From contig MKZN01000001.1 in the NCBI GenBank assembly GCA_001938995.1, positions 310,001 through 374,000 of the forward strand: a DNA stretch of 64,000 nt. The letters run 5' to 3'. Position numbers and translations under genes: made by a program. The stretch comes from Bacillus pumilus. GTDB taxonomy: Bacteria > Bacillota > Bacilli > Bacillales > Bacillaceae. The notes beneath the pieces are model-generated. The model was not told where the DNA came from. It searched no databases and saw only the letters and a program-made list of their open reading frames with translations. Of the stretch, positions 1 through 6,287 are shown one piece after another. Position 1 is the first letter of the stretch. Each line of letters opens with the position of its first letter.

Positions 1-46
1 ACAATTGAACATGCAAATGCATATACCATTAAGGAGATGACTGAAA

Positions 47-934
47 TTGAATACAATTAAACAACTCAGATTAGGTGTCACAGAATTACATGTTTCCAGC
101 TTTGAACGCTCATTACCATTCTATACAGACATTTTAGGATTCACTTTATTAGAAAGAACGGATTCCACGGTTACGCTTGGTAACAACGCAAAGGATCCGA
201 TCCTGTTGCTAAAAGAAGATGCACAGTTAAAGGAGAAGCCGGATCATGAGCCAGGGCTCTATCATTTCGCTGTTTTATTACCTACCAGAAAAAGCCTAGG
301 CACATGGCTGGCACATGTGATCAAAAAAGGCTATCCTTTAATTGGAGCAAGTGATCACTATTTCAGTGAAGCCATCTATTTAAATGATCCTGACGGCATT
401 GGCGTAGAAGTCTATGCTGATCGTCCTGAGGACGTTTGGGTAGGTGAAAATGGAGAACTAAAAGGTGGGGGAAATGCACCGCTTGATGGAGATGGTCTCC
501 TTCAAGAAGCAGCTGATTCCACTTGGGAAGGACTCCCGGCTGGCACAGTCATGGGACACCTGCATTTCCATCTCAATCCTGAAGAAGCTGATTCTTTCTA
601 TGTGAATACGCTTGGTTTTAATATCCGAATGGCTCCACCGGCGAGTTTGTTTATCGCTGCTGGTGTTTATCATCACCATCTAGCCTTTAATGGATGGGGA
701 CGCGGAAGAAAAGGAACCATTGATCCAAGTTTCTCAGGAATTAGAAGCTATACACTCATTTTCCCAGAAGAAACAGACAGACAACCCGTTGTAGATCGTC
801 TAAAACATGCAGGAATTCAAGTAAAAACGATAGGAGAAAGCAACGAATTTGTTGATCCGTTTGGCGTTCTCATTCGTTTGCAGATTGAAGATACAGACCA
901 AAAAGAAGGTGCAGAAAATGGACAAACATACTGA
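47..934 (+). CDS. two-domain VOC (glyoxalase/extradiol dioxygenase-type) protein, CatE-like
   Basis: The 295-residue protein has two vicinal-oxygen-chelate repeats, roughly residues 7-125 and 165-280, the architecture of CatE/YfiE-type catechol 2,3-dioxygenases and two-domain glyoxalases. Histidines placed like VOC metal ligands occur in 'LYHFAV' (H73) and 'MGHLHFH' (H171, H173), and 'YHHHLAFNGW' (about 208-217) is typical of CatE relatives. The start is TTG at 47, with AAGGAG at 31-36. The gene overlaps the GTP cyclohydrolase gene by 17 bases, so the two are probably cotranslated. Family membership is seen; the substrate is not known. The pairing with riboflavin-type enzymes suggests action on an aromatic or pteridine-like product, which is inference. 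Confidence 0.85.
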   Translation: MNTIKQLRLGVTELHVSSFERSLPFYTDILGFTLLERTDSTVTLGNNAKDPILLLKEDAQLKEKPDHEPGLYHFAVLLPTRKSLGTWLAHVIKKGYPLIGASDHYFSEAIYLNDPDGIGVEVYADRPEDVWVGENGELKGGGNAPLDGDGLLQEAADSTWEGLPAGTVMGHLHFHLNPEEADSFYVNTLGFNIRMAPPASLFIAAGVYHHHLAFNGWGRGRKGTIDPSFSGIRSYTLIFPEETDRQPVVDRLKHAGIQVKTIGESNEFVDPFGVLIRLQIEDTDQKEGAENGQTY

Positions 935-1679
935 TATTAAAACAGCCATTTTAAAAGATAAAATCAAACGAGTACAGCAAGATGACGGCTATCTATATAT
1001 CACTGGACCTATTAGGTTGCCAGTCAATTTAGATGACAGAACCGTCATGTTCAATTGGTATTCTTGGTTAAAGGACGACGCTCAAGAAGCGTTATCAGAT
1101 GAAGCTTTAATCGCAAGCCTCTCTTCTCGTCAGCTTGCGGATCACCAACAATCTAGCGTCCTTGTCTATGGGGACTTCGAGCATGCAGATGAGGCTCTCA
1201 TCCGCATGCACTCTATATGCCATACTGGCGATATTTTCGGAAGTAAACGCTGTGATTGCGGATTCCAATTAAAGCAATCTATGCGGATGATTGAAGAAAA
1301 TGGCGCAGGCGCTCTATTCTATTTAGCCAATCATGAAGGACGCGGCATTGGTCTTTTCAGTAAAGCGATGGCTTACATTCTTCAAGAGAACGGCTATGAT
1401 ACAGTGGAAGCAAACGAAGCGCTTGGATTTGAGGATGACACGCGTCAATACGAAGATGCCATTGCCGTTCTTCAAACCCTGCGAACAAAACCGGTCAGAC
1501 TCATTACCAATAACCCGAAAAAGACAGATGCCATCAGTCATGCAGGCCTGTCACTTTCTGGACGCATTCCGCTTTGGGGGGATGTCTCGGAATTTAATGA
1601 AAAGTACTTGCAGACAAAAATTAACCGCTCCGGTCACATGAAAGCGGAACAAGAGGTGCATACGATTGCCACATCATGA
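918..1679 (+). CDS. GTP cyclohydrolase II (RibA-type, stand-alone)
   Basis: GTP cyclohydrolase II opens GTP to 2,5-diamino-6-ribosylamino-pyrimidinone phosphate, the first riboflavin step. The zinc site is intact: C101 in 'ICHTGD', then C112 and C114 in 'SKRCDCGFQL'. 'EGRGIGL' (140-146), 'GYDTVEAN' and 'TNNPKK' match the nucleotide-binding region, although the usual QEGRG is HEGRG here. At 253 residues it is a single-domain enzyme, without the DHBP synthase half that B. subtilis RibA carries. The start is ATG at 918 with AGAAGGTG upstream. It overlaps the genes on both sides. A second cyclohydrolase next to a RibD, with no FMN riboswitch visible, suggests a dedicated pathway rather than housekeeping flavin synthesis; this is inference. 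Confidence 0.9.
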   Translation: MDKHTDIKTAILKDKIKRVQQDDGYLYITGPIRLPVNLDDRTVMFNWYSWLKDDAQEALSDEALIASLSSRQLADHQQSSVLVYGDFEHADEALIRMHSICHTGDIFGSKRCDCGFQLKQSMRMIEENGAGALFYLANHEGRGIGLFSKAMAYILQENGYDTVEANEALGFEDDTRQYEDAIAVLQTLRTKPVRLITNNPKKTDAISHAGLSLSGRIPLWGDVSEFNEKYLQTKINRSGHMKAEQEVHTIATS

Positions 1680-2757
1680 GCGATATATGAAGCTGGCACT
1701 TGAAAATGCACAGGCAATGAAAGGACAGACATCACCGAACCCGCTCGTCGGGGCTGTGATTGTGCGCGATAATGAAATTGTAGGCGTCGGTGCTCATATG
1801 AAATCTGGAGAACCGCATGCTGAAATTCATGCACTCAAAATGGCTGGAGAAAAGGCTAAAGGAGCCACGATTTATGTGACCCTTGAGCCTTGTTCACACC
1901 ATGGCCGCACAGGTCCTTGTGCCGAAGCGCTTGTCAAAGCCGGTGTAGAAACCGTTGTCGTTGCGGCCCTAGATCCGAATCCTCTCGTTGCTGGTCGTGG
2001 AATCGGCATTTTACAAGATGCAGGCATTCAAGTGATCACAGGCGTGTGTGAGCAGGAATCCATTTTGATGAATGAAGTGTTTAATCACTTTATTACAAAG
2101 AAGACGCCTTTCGTGACGTTAAAAACGGGCATTACCTTGGATGGAAAAATTGCTTCAGCTACGTCTGACAGCAAGTGGATCACATCAGAGACATCCCGCT
2201 ACGACGCTCACCACATTCGCAGTATCAATGATGCGATTTTGGTTGGTGCCCAAACCATCATTCATGATGATCCTTCCTTAACTGCACGGATCCCAAATGG
2301 GCATCATCCAATCCGAGTCATCTTAGACTCTAAGTTATCTACACCACTGACAGCAAAGGTCGTCACCGATCAGATGGCACCTACTTGGATTTTTACAACA
2401 AAGCAAGCCGATAAGGAAAAACAAGCAGCCTTAGAAGCCGCTGGTGTCAAAGTCTTGATGACAGATGGAGAACACCGAGTGCTTTTACAAGACGTACTTC
2501 AAATGCTTGGAGAAAGAAACGTCTCCTCGCTCATGATTGAGGGCGGTGGCCAAGTCAATGCCTCGTTTTTAGAGCAACAACTCGTTGATAAACTGGTCAT
2601 TTACATGGCACCTAAGCTCATTGGCGGAAGACTCGCCCCTTCCTTTTTCGGAGGCGAAGGCATACGCCTGATGAGTGATGCCATTGAATTGGACCATCTC
2701 TCCATGGAACAGTTAGGGAAAGATATCAAAATAACGGGTTATCCCGTCTATCAATAA
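1666..2757 (+). CDS. ribD: bifunctional diaminohydroxyphosphoribosylaminopyrimidine deaminase / uracil reductase (RibD type)
   Basis: RibD deaminates and then reduces the product of GTP cyclohydrolase II. The N-terminal deaminase has the zinc ligands H51 and E53 in 'HAEIHAL' and C76 and C85 in 'PCSHHGRTGPC'. The C-terminal reductase starts near residue 145 ('TPFVTLKTGITLDGKIA') and includes 'SKWITSE', 'ILVGAQTI' and 'EGGGQVNASF'. The 363-residue length is normal for the family. The start is TTG at 1666 with AGAGGTG at 1652-1658, inside the end of the cyclohydrolase gene, so translation is probably coupled. A strong terminator follows directly. Sequence similarity to B. subtilis RibD is clear but not close, so this may be a paralogue of a ribD elsewhere; that cannot be checked here. 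Confidence 0.92.
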   Translation: MPHHERYMKLALENAQAMKGQTSPNPLVGAVIVRDNEIVGVGAHMKSGEPHAEIHALKMAGEKAKGATIYVTLEPCSHHGRTGPCAEALVKAGVETVVVAALDPNPLVAGRGIGILQDAGIQVITGVCEQESILMNEVFNHFITKKTPFVTLKTGITLDGKIASATSDSKWITSETSRYDAHHIRSINDAILVGAQTIIHDDPSLTARIPNGHHPIRVILDSKLSTPLTAKVVTDQMAPTWIFTTKQADKEKQAALEAAGVKVLMTDGEHRVLLQDVLQMLGERNVSSLMIEGGGQVNASFLEQQLVDKLVIYMAPKLIGGRLAPSFFGGEGIRLMSDAIELDHLSMEQLGKDIKITGYPVYQ

Positions 2758-2792
2758 CAGGCTGTCGAGAACGATCTCGACAGCCTGTTTTC
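2756..2792 (+). terminator. Rho-independent terminator of the VOC-GCHII-ribD operon
   Basis: A perfect 15-bp stem (2756-2770 with 2775-2789) closes on an ACGA loop and is followed by a short T run. It starts at the ribD stop codon. Confidence 0.9.
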
Positions 2793-2810
2793 CACTTCCC
2801 TTAATAAAAT

Positions 2811-3030
2811 AGGATTCATTTTTATCGAACCCCAGCGTATAGACAAACCCTCGCATTCGTTGTCAGACCTGCGCGCTAGTGCTCACGAATGGTCAATTCG
2901 CTCCGCTCCAGTGCTCGTCCTTCCTAGACTTCAAGGGTTTTCAGGTCACGCTGAAAAGAAGACATAGGACTAAAATAAAATTATTTTAGTCCTTTGTCAA
3001 CAATCTGAGGATTCGATTTTATCGAACCCC
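2811..3030 (+). repeat. 174-bp structured repeat, copy A, with 23-bp flanking direct repeats
   Basis: The core (2834-3007) is repeated in inverse orientation at 32058-32230 with about ten differences. It is flanked by direct repeats 2811-2833 and 3008-3030, which match at 21 of 23 positions. Inside are nested inverted repeats: AGCGT near 2834 with ACGCT near 2948, AAACCCT with AGGGTTT, and CATTCGT with ACGAATG. They are followed by a hairpin with arms GGACTAAAAT/ATTTTAGTCC. It occupies most of the gap between ribD and the deacetylase gene; no coding sequence is seen there. It resembles a small non-autonomous mobile element or a structured RNA, but I do not recognise the family. Confidence 0.85.
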
Positions 3031-3216
3031 TTCCTCAACTTGACTTCACTACATATTATCCGTTTGCTTTTCCCAATGAATTCTTTGTTCTCAATGGGGA
3101 ATGTCTCTTCACACAAAAAACTGGTTTTTTTTGCAGCTTGAAAGGGATCTGGTATACAAATCTGACGTTGGTCCTTGTCGATTTTCTGCTAGATGATCGT
3201 GAAACTTGTCGTAAGA

Positions 3217-3232
3217 TGTTTCATGTGAAACA
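3217..3232. other. parS-like site (ParB/Spo0J binding)
   Basis: TGTTTCATGTGAAACA matches the Bacillus parS consensus TGTTNCACGTGAAACA at 15 of 16 positions; the one change is at the centre (C to T). The dyad extends to 22 bp (3214-3235). It lies just downstream of the deacetylase stop codon. It has no T run, so a terminator role is unlikely. Binding by ParB is inferred from sequence only. Confidence 0.6.
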
Positions 3233-3250
3233 TCTGCGATCTGAAATCTA

Positions 3251-4111
3251 TCAATTTCCCTCTACTAGCTTGCCAAAGCTCTCTGGTGAAAGACCCGGTG
3301 AAATGCGAATTCGATGCAAGGACATCATGCCTTGTTCCTTTTTCGCATGTCCAGGTTCAGTCGTAACAGCCATTTGATAACCTGCTTCCTTCGCCAGTTT
3401 CAGCGTAGCTTCGTTATAGCGTCCGACTGGGTAACTAACCATTCTTGTGCGTTGCGAAAAACGCTGATCAAAGAATTGCTTCGACCCTTTTAATTCCTCT
3501 TCCTGTTGTTCTGTTGATAAACGATTCAGCTCTAGATGGTGAATCGTATGACTCTCAATGGATATCCCATGAGCGATCATCTCATCCATTTGTTCATCTG
3601 TTAAGTGATGCGGACGTCCAATTGATTGCTCAATCATAAAAATCGTTGCTTTCAAACCATATTTTTTTAAGATTGGAAATGCCTTTGTGTAATTGTCTGT
3701 ATATCCGTCGTCAAACGTAATAAGGACATACTTTTCACTCGGCTTCGTATTTGTTGATAAGACGCGATAAGATTCCTCTGGGGACAGCGTGACATAGCCA
3801 TTGTCTTTTAGCCATTTCATATGAGCCGCAAATTCACTCTTTGGCACGCGTAGCGAGTTGCCGCTAGAGATGCTGTGATACATTAAGATCGGAAGTTCGA
3901 CCGGCTCTTTTTGCTGAATCCAGCTTTCATCATCTCCCTCATTCTTTGTCTCTTCCTTCTGTTGAACGGGGTTTGTCTCTTTTTCTTGTCCTTGACCCTT
4001 TTCCTCTTTTTCTACTGGCTGATGTCCTTCTGTTCCCTGCTTCGCACTCATACAGCTCGACATAAGCAGTAAAACAAAACCCACCATCATAAAGGTACAT
4101 GTTCTTTTCAT
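3251..4111 (-). CDS. polysaccharide deacetylase lipoprotein (NodB domain, YxkH-like)
   Basis: This is a predicted cell-surface carbohydrate esterase family 4 protein of 286 residues that removes acetyl groups from a polysaccharide such as peptidoglycan. The N terminus has a lipoprotein signal ending at 'MSSC' (C20). A Gln/Glu/Lys-rich linker (about 21-70) precedes the NodB domain. That domain includes 'PILMYHSI' (from 74), the 'FDDGYTDN' metal/catalytic motif (133-140) and 'SHTIHHLEL' (187-195). Size and layout resemble B. subtilis YxkH. The start ATG lies at the expected signal-peptide position. The gene is divergent from the small peptide gene at 4296. The substrate is not known. Confidence 0.85.
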   Translation of the reverse strand: MKRTCTFMMVGFVLLLMSSCMSAKQGTEGHQPVEKEEKGQGQEKETNPVQQKEETKNEGDDESWIQQKEPVELPILMYHSISSGNSLRVPKSEFAAHMKWLKDNGYVTLSPEESYRVLSTNTKPSEKYVLITFDDGYTDNYTKAFPILKKYGLKATIFMIEQSIGRPHHLTDEQMDEMIAHGISIESHTIHHLELNRLSTEQQEEELKGSKQFFDQRFSQRTRMVSYPVGRYNEATLKLAKEAGYQMAVTTEPGHAKKEQGMMSLHRIRISPGLSPESFGKLVEGN

Positions 4112-4295
4112 TCATCAACCCTGCTTTCTCTTTATACAGCTGATTATAACAAAAACTTTGTTCATATCTGATGCCGATTTATGTTGAACAACACATTTAA
4201 TAGAATGTTTCTAGTACTATGATCTTTTTGTTAGAGATCGGGAACTTTTTAAGCGCACAAACGTAAATTTATGAAACAAGAGGAGGTTTATGAAT

Positions 4296-4508
4296 ATGGG
4301 AATCATTACATTGATCATCGTGATCTTTTTAGGATTGACATTACTGAGCAGTCTTACTTCAAACCATAAGCGCACATCGACTAAACATCATGTGCATCAC
4401 AGCTCAACATCGAATGGAAGTTCTGATACATATACACACCACGCCTCTGACTTCTCCTGTAGCAGTGATACAGGTGGAAGTAGCGATGGCGGCGGAGGTT
4501 GTGACTAA
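4296..4508 (+). CDS. small membrane-anchored His/Ser/Gly-rich peptide
   Basis: The 70-residue product has one N-terminal membrane segment (residues about 2-20), a His/Ser/Thr-rich middle and a C-terminal tail ending 'GGSSDGGGGCD'. I do not recognise the family; a Gly-rich, Cys-ending tail is seen in small Bacillus surface peptides, but no function is implied. AGGAGG at 4281-4286 is 9 bases before ATG 4296 and only 3 before ATG 4290, so 4296 is the likelier start. A bidirectional terminator follows. Confidence 0.65.
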   Translation: MGIITLIIVIFLGLTLLSSLTSNHKRTSTKHHVHHSSTSNGSSDTYTHHASDFSCSSDTGGSSDGGGGCD

Positions 4509-4522
4509 ATATAATAAACAAA

Positions 4523-4553
4523 AAAACAGCCGTTGATGAGACGGCTGTTTCAT
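4523..4553. terminator. bidirectional terminator between converging genes
   Basis: AAACAGCCGT pairs with ACGGCTGTTT around a short loop, with A-rich and T-rich flanks on both sides. It lies between the small peptide gene and the converging YwqH-like gene. Confidence 0.85.
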
Positions 4554-4565
4554 TTATTTATTGTA

Positions 4566-4991
4566 TTAAAGAGCTTTCCAGCCCCGTTCAATTAAATGTT
4601 TGACATCCTTTGCAAAGTCCTCGCCTTTTTCCATGACATCCTGGGCTCTTCCCGCAAAATTACTAGCAACAGCAAGCTCCATTTTTTTCAATTCAAAATG
4701 CAGGATTTTTTGATCAATTTCAGCGATGTATTGTTCATACTCATTATTCACGATATCGTGCATGGCACTGTAGGCTTCTTTTCGGAGACGATGAAAGTCT
4801 GTTCCCCTCTCACCTTTCCATGACAAATCTAAGGCAGGCTTTTTGATTTCCTTTATGTCTGACTGCGCAAGATCTTGTTCTGCTCGAATATTGCTTTTTG
4901 CTGTCTTTAACCGAGAGATCATTTCGTCAAACTCTGCACGTTTGTTTTCAATTCCCATATGCAGATGGTGTAACATCTCGGATAAACTCAT
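4566..4991 (-). CDS. YwqH-like DUF5082 protein (type VII secretion/LXG partner), paralogue 2
   Basis: The 141-residue helical, coiled-coil-rich protein has a central 'SWKGER' (W58-G60) that resembles the WXG turn of type VII secretion proteins. It is clearly paralogous to the gene at 5569-5994: same length, same WKG position, and shared ends 'MSLS.ML' and 'KAL/SSL'. In B. subtilis, YwqH-type DUF5082 proteins sit upstream of an LXG toxin and act as its helical partners. No toxin follows here. The start is ATG 4991 with AGAGGTGG upstream; a GTG at 5000 is less likely. A weak terminator at 5165-5192 suggests that this gene is transcribed separately from ywqI. Confidence 0.8.
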   Translation of the reverse strand: MSLSEMLHHLHMGIENKRAEFDEMISRLKTAKSNIRAEQDLAQSDIKEIKKPALDLSWKGERGTDFHRLRKEAYSAMHDIVNNEYEQYIAEIDQKILHFELKKMELAVASNFAGRAQDVMEKGEDFAKDVKHLIERGWKAL

Positions 4992-5164
4992 GTCATCCAC
5001 CTCTATCGGACCTCATAAGAAAGCGCTGCGTCAAAACCCAAAGGAATGTATTTCTCTCCAGAAGGTTTCTATTATCCGCTTTCCATTATATATAGTATAA
5101 GGTGAAAAGCCTTATGCTGAAATAGGGAAAAGGTGTCCTTTTGGCGAGGGGATTGGAAGGGAAT

Positions 5165-5192
5165 CGGAAAAATTCAAGGTCATACATCCTTG
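5165..5192 (-). terminator. probable terminator downstream of the ywqI-like gene
   Basis: On the minus strand a TCAAGG/CCTTGA stem with an 8-base loop is followed by ATTTTT. It lies in the 272-bp gap (4992-5263) between the ywqI-like gene and the second ywqH-like gene. That gap otherwise shows only AT-rich, promoter-like sequence. Confidence 0.55.
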
Positions 5193-5263
5193 ATTTTATA
5201 TAAGTCTTTAGATCTATATTCCTTTTTTATATCATGTTCACTATATTATAAGACGTTCTTTGT

Positions 5264-5530
5264 TTATTTTGCTGCTGCAATCGCTTCGTCTTGGTCTTTT
5301 AACGTCTTCACATTAGAACGTGTATCCTGAACGTTTTTGGTCAAGGCTTCTTTAAAACTAGAGACCATTTCGTTGATTTCCGCTTCACGAGTTGTCCACT
5401 TTGTCACAAACTTCAGGCTGTTTTCACCCGCTTTATCTGCAGCTTTTTTCATTGTTATAGCTTCTACTGCTTTCGAGACCTCATCTAGTTTTTCCGTGAC
5501 TGTTTGGTAGTTTAACTTAATTTGTCCCAT
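5264..5530 (-). CDS. YwqI-like DUF5344 protein
   Basis: The 88-residue, almost wholly helical protein resembles B. subtilis YwqI (DUF5344), the small protein encoded between YwqH and the LXG toxin YwqJ. 'VTKWTTRE' lies near the middle (W45), and charged helices flank it. It follows the ywqH-like gene by 38 bases, with AGGACATC-type sequence before the ATG. YwqI-type proteins are thought to pair with LXG domains in type VII secretion, but no LXG gene is present here. The family call is fairly secure; the role is inferred from B. subtilis gene order. Confidence 0.78.
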   Translation of the reverse strand: MGQIKLNYQTVTEKLDEVSKAVEAITMKKAADKAGENSLKFVTKWTTREAEINEMVSSFKEALTKNVQDTRSNVKTLKDQDEAIAAAK

Positions 5531-5568
5531 TGTGATGTCCTCCAGATTTGTTCATCGTGAAAGCAGCT

Positions 5569-5994
5569 CTACAAGCTGCTCCATGCCTTTGAGATCAAGC
5601 GTTTTGCATCTTCCACTGCGTCTTCACCTTTTTCAGCAAGACGCGCAGCATCCCCAGCGAGGGAACTAGCAAAGGATAAGGCAGCTTGTTCGGCTTCTAA
5701 TGTACTGATTTTAAATTCGATTCGACTCACATATCGAGGGTATTGATCGTTCACGATTGTTTGTAGCGCCTCATGTGCTTCATTTCGCTCTGTTTTGAAA
5801 TCTTGACTTCTCTCACCTTTCCAAGAGGCCCCAAGCTTTGGCTGCTTGATTTGCTTCAAGTCTGTTTCTGCTGCATCTTGCTCTTGTTCAACCTTACTCT
5901 TCGCCTTTTTGAGTCGGGATATTTTCTCTTCGATCTCTGTTTTTTTACTCGAAATGCCACCGTTCAGGGCAAAAAGCATATCCGATAAGCTCAT
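5569..5994 (-). CDS. YwqH-like DUF5082 protein, paralogue 1
   Basis: The 141-residue helical protein has the same 'SWKGER' WXG-like turn (W58-G60) as the paralogue at 4566-4991, and a coiled coil over about residues 15-55. It is first in a YwqH-YwqI-YwqH set. The start is ATG 5994, preceded by AGGAGGA at a normal distance; a TTG further upstream at 6015 would place this ribosome binding site inside the gene. TATAAT on the minus strand at 6082-6087 may be its -10 box. The likely role is as a small partner of a type VII-secreted LXG effector. No effector, immunity or secretion-ATPase gene is seen in this window. Confidence 0.8.
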   Translation of the reverse strand: MSLSDMLFALNGGISSKKTEIEEKISRLKKAKSKVEQEQDAAETDLKQIKQPKLGASWKGERSQDFKTERNEAHEALQTIVNDQYPRYVSRIEFKISTLEAEQAALSFASSLAGDAARLAEKGEDAVEDAKRLISKAWSSL

Positions 5995-6170
5995 ACGGGT
6001 TCCTCCTCCTGTCAAAATAAAAACGCTGCTTAGAGTCTATCTAAACGAGCGTAAGGTGAATAGCATTTTTCCAATATTGTTATTATAAGGTTCAAAGACT
6101 CATGTTTGAATAGGTATTTGTACTCTTTTTATGGTATATATATGCTTTAAAATCGCACGATACTAACCCT

Positions 6171-6196
6171 TTAGTCTCTTTATATAAAGGGACTAA
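6171..6196. other. 12-bp-arm inverted repeat in the mleN/ywqH intergenic region
   Basis: TTAGTCTCTTTA and TAAAGGGACTAA pair over 12 bp with one G-T wobble and a 2-base loop. No T run follows on either strand, so an operator or an RNA hairpin is as likely as a terminator. The rest of the 293-bp gap (5995-6287) holds the putative ywqH promoter and the mleN terminator. Confidence 0.5.
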
Positions 6197-6247
6197 TATC
6201 ACAATTTCTTGATATATACCTCACATAGTGATCAAGTCCTAGGACAA

Positions 6248-6280
6248 ACAAAAGCCGCTCAAGAAATGAGCGACTTTTGC
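6248..6280 (-). terminator. terminator of the ansAB-mleN operon
   Basis: On the minus strand a stem built on CGCTCA/TGAGCG, extended by AAAAG/CTTTT with one mismatch, is followed by a T-rich tract. It lies directly after the mleN stop codon. Confidence 0.8.
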
Positions 6281-6287
6281 GATCGGC

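Noticed and set aside
47-2757. A full toxoflavin biosynthesis cluster
   Set aside because: No methyltransferase, ToxC- or ToxD-like gene is visible, and the VOC protein is more CatE-like; the link remains only a hypothesis.
2831-3007. The 174-bp repeat as a classic IS-derived MITE
   Set aside because: The ends do not form simple terminal inverted repeats, and the flanking duplication is 23 bp rather than the usual 2-10 bp.
3138-3377. 79-codon plus-strand open frame overlapping the end of the deacetylase gene
   Set aside because: No ribosome site, the product has no recognisable pattern, and most of it is the antisense of the NodB-domain gene and the parS-like dyad.
5097-5115. Short ATAAGG/CCTTAT hairpin in the ywqI-ywqH gap
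   Set aside because: Only six pairs in AT-rich DNA, with no flanking signal; not distinguishable from chance.
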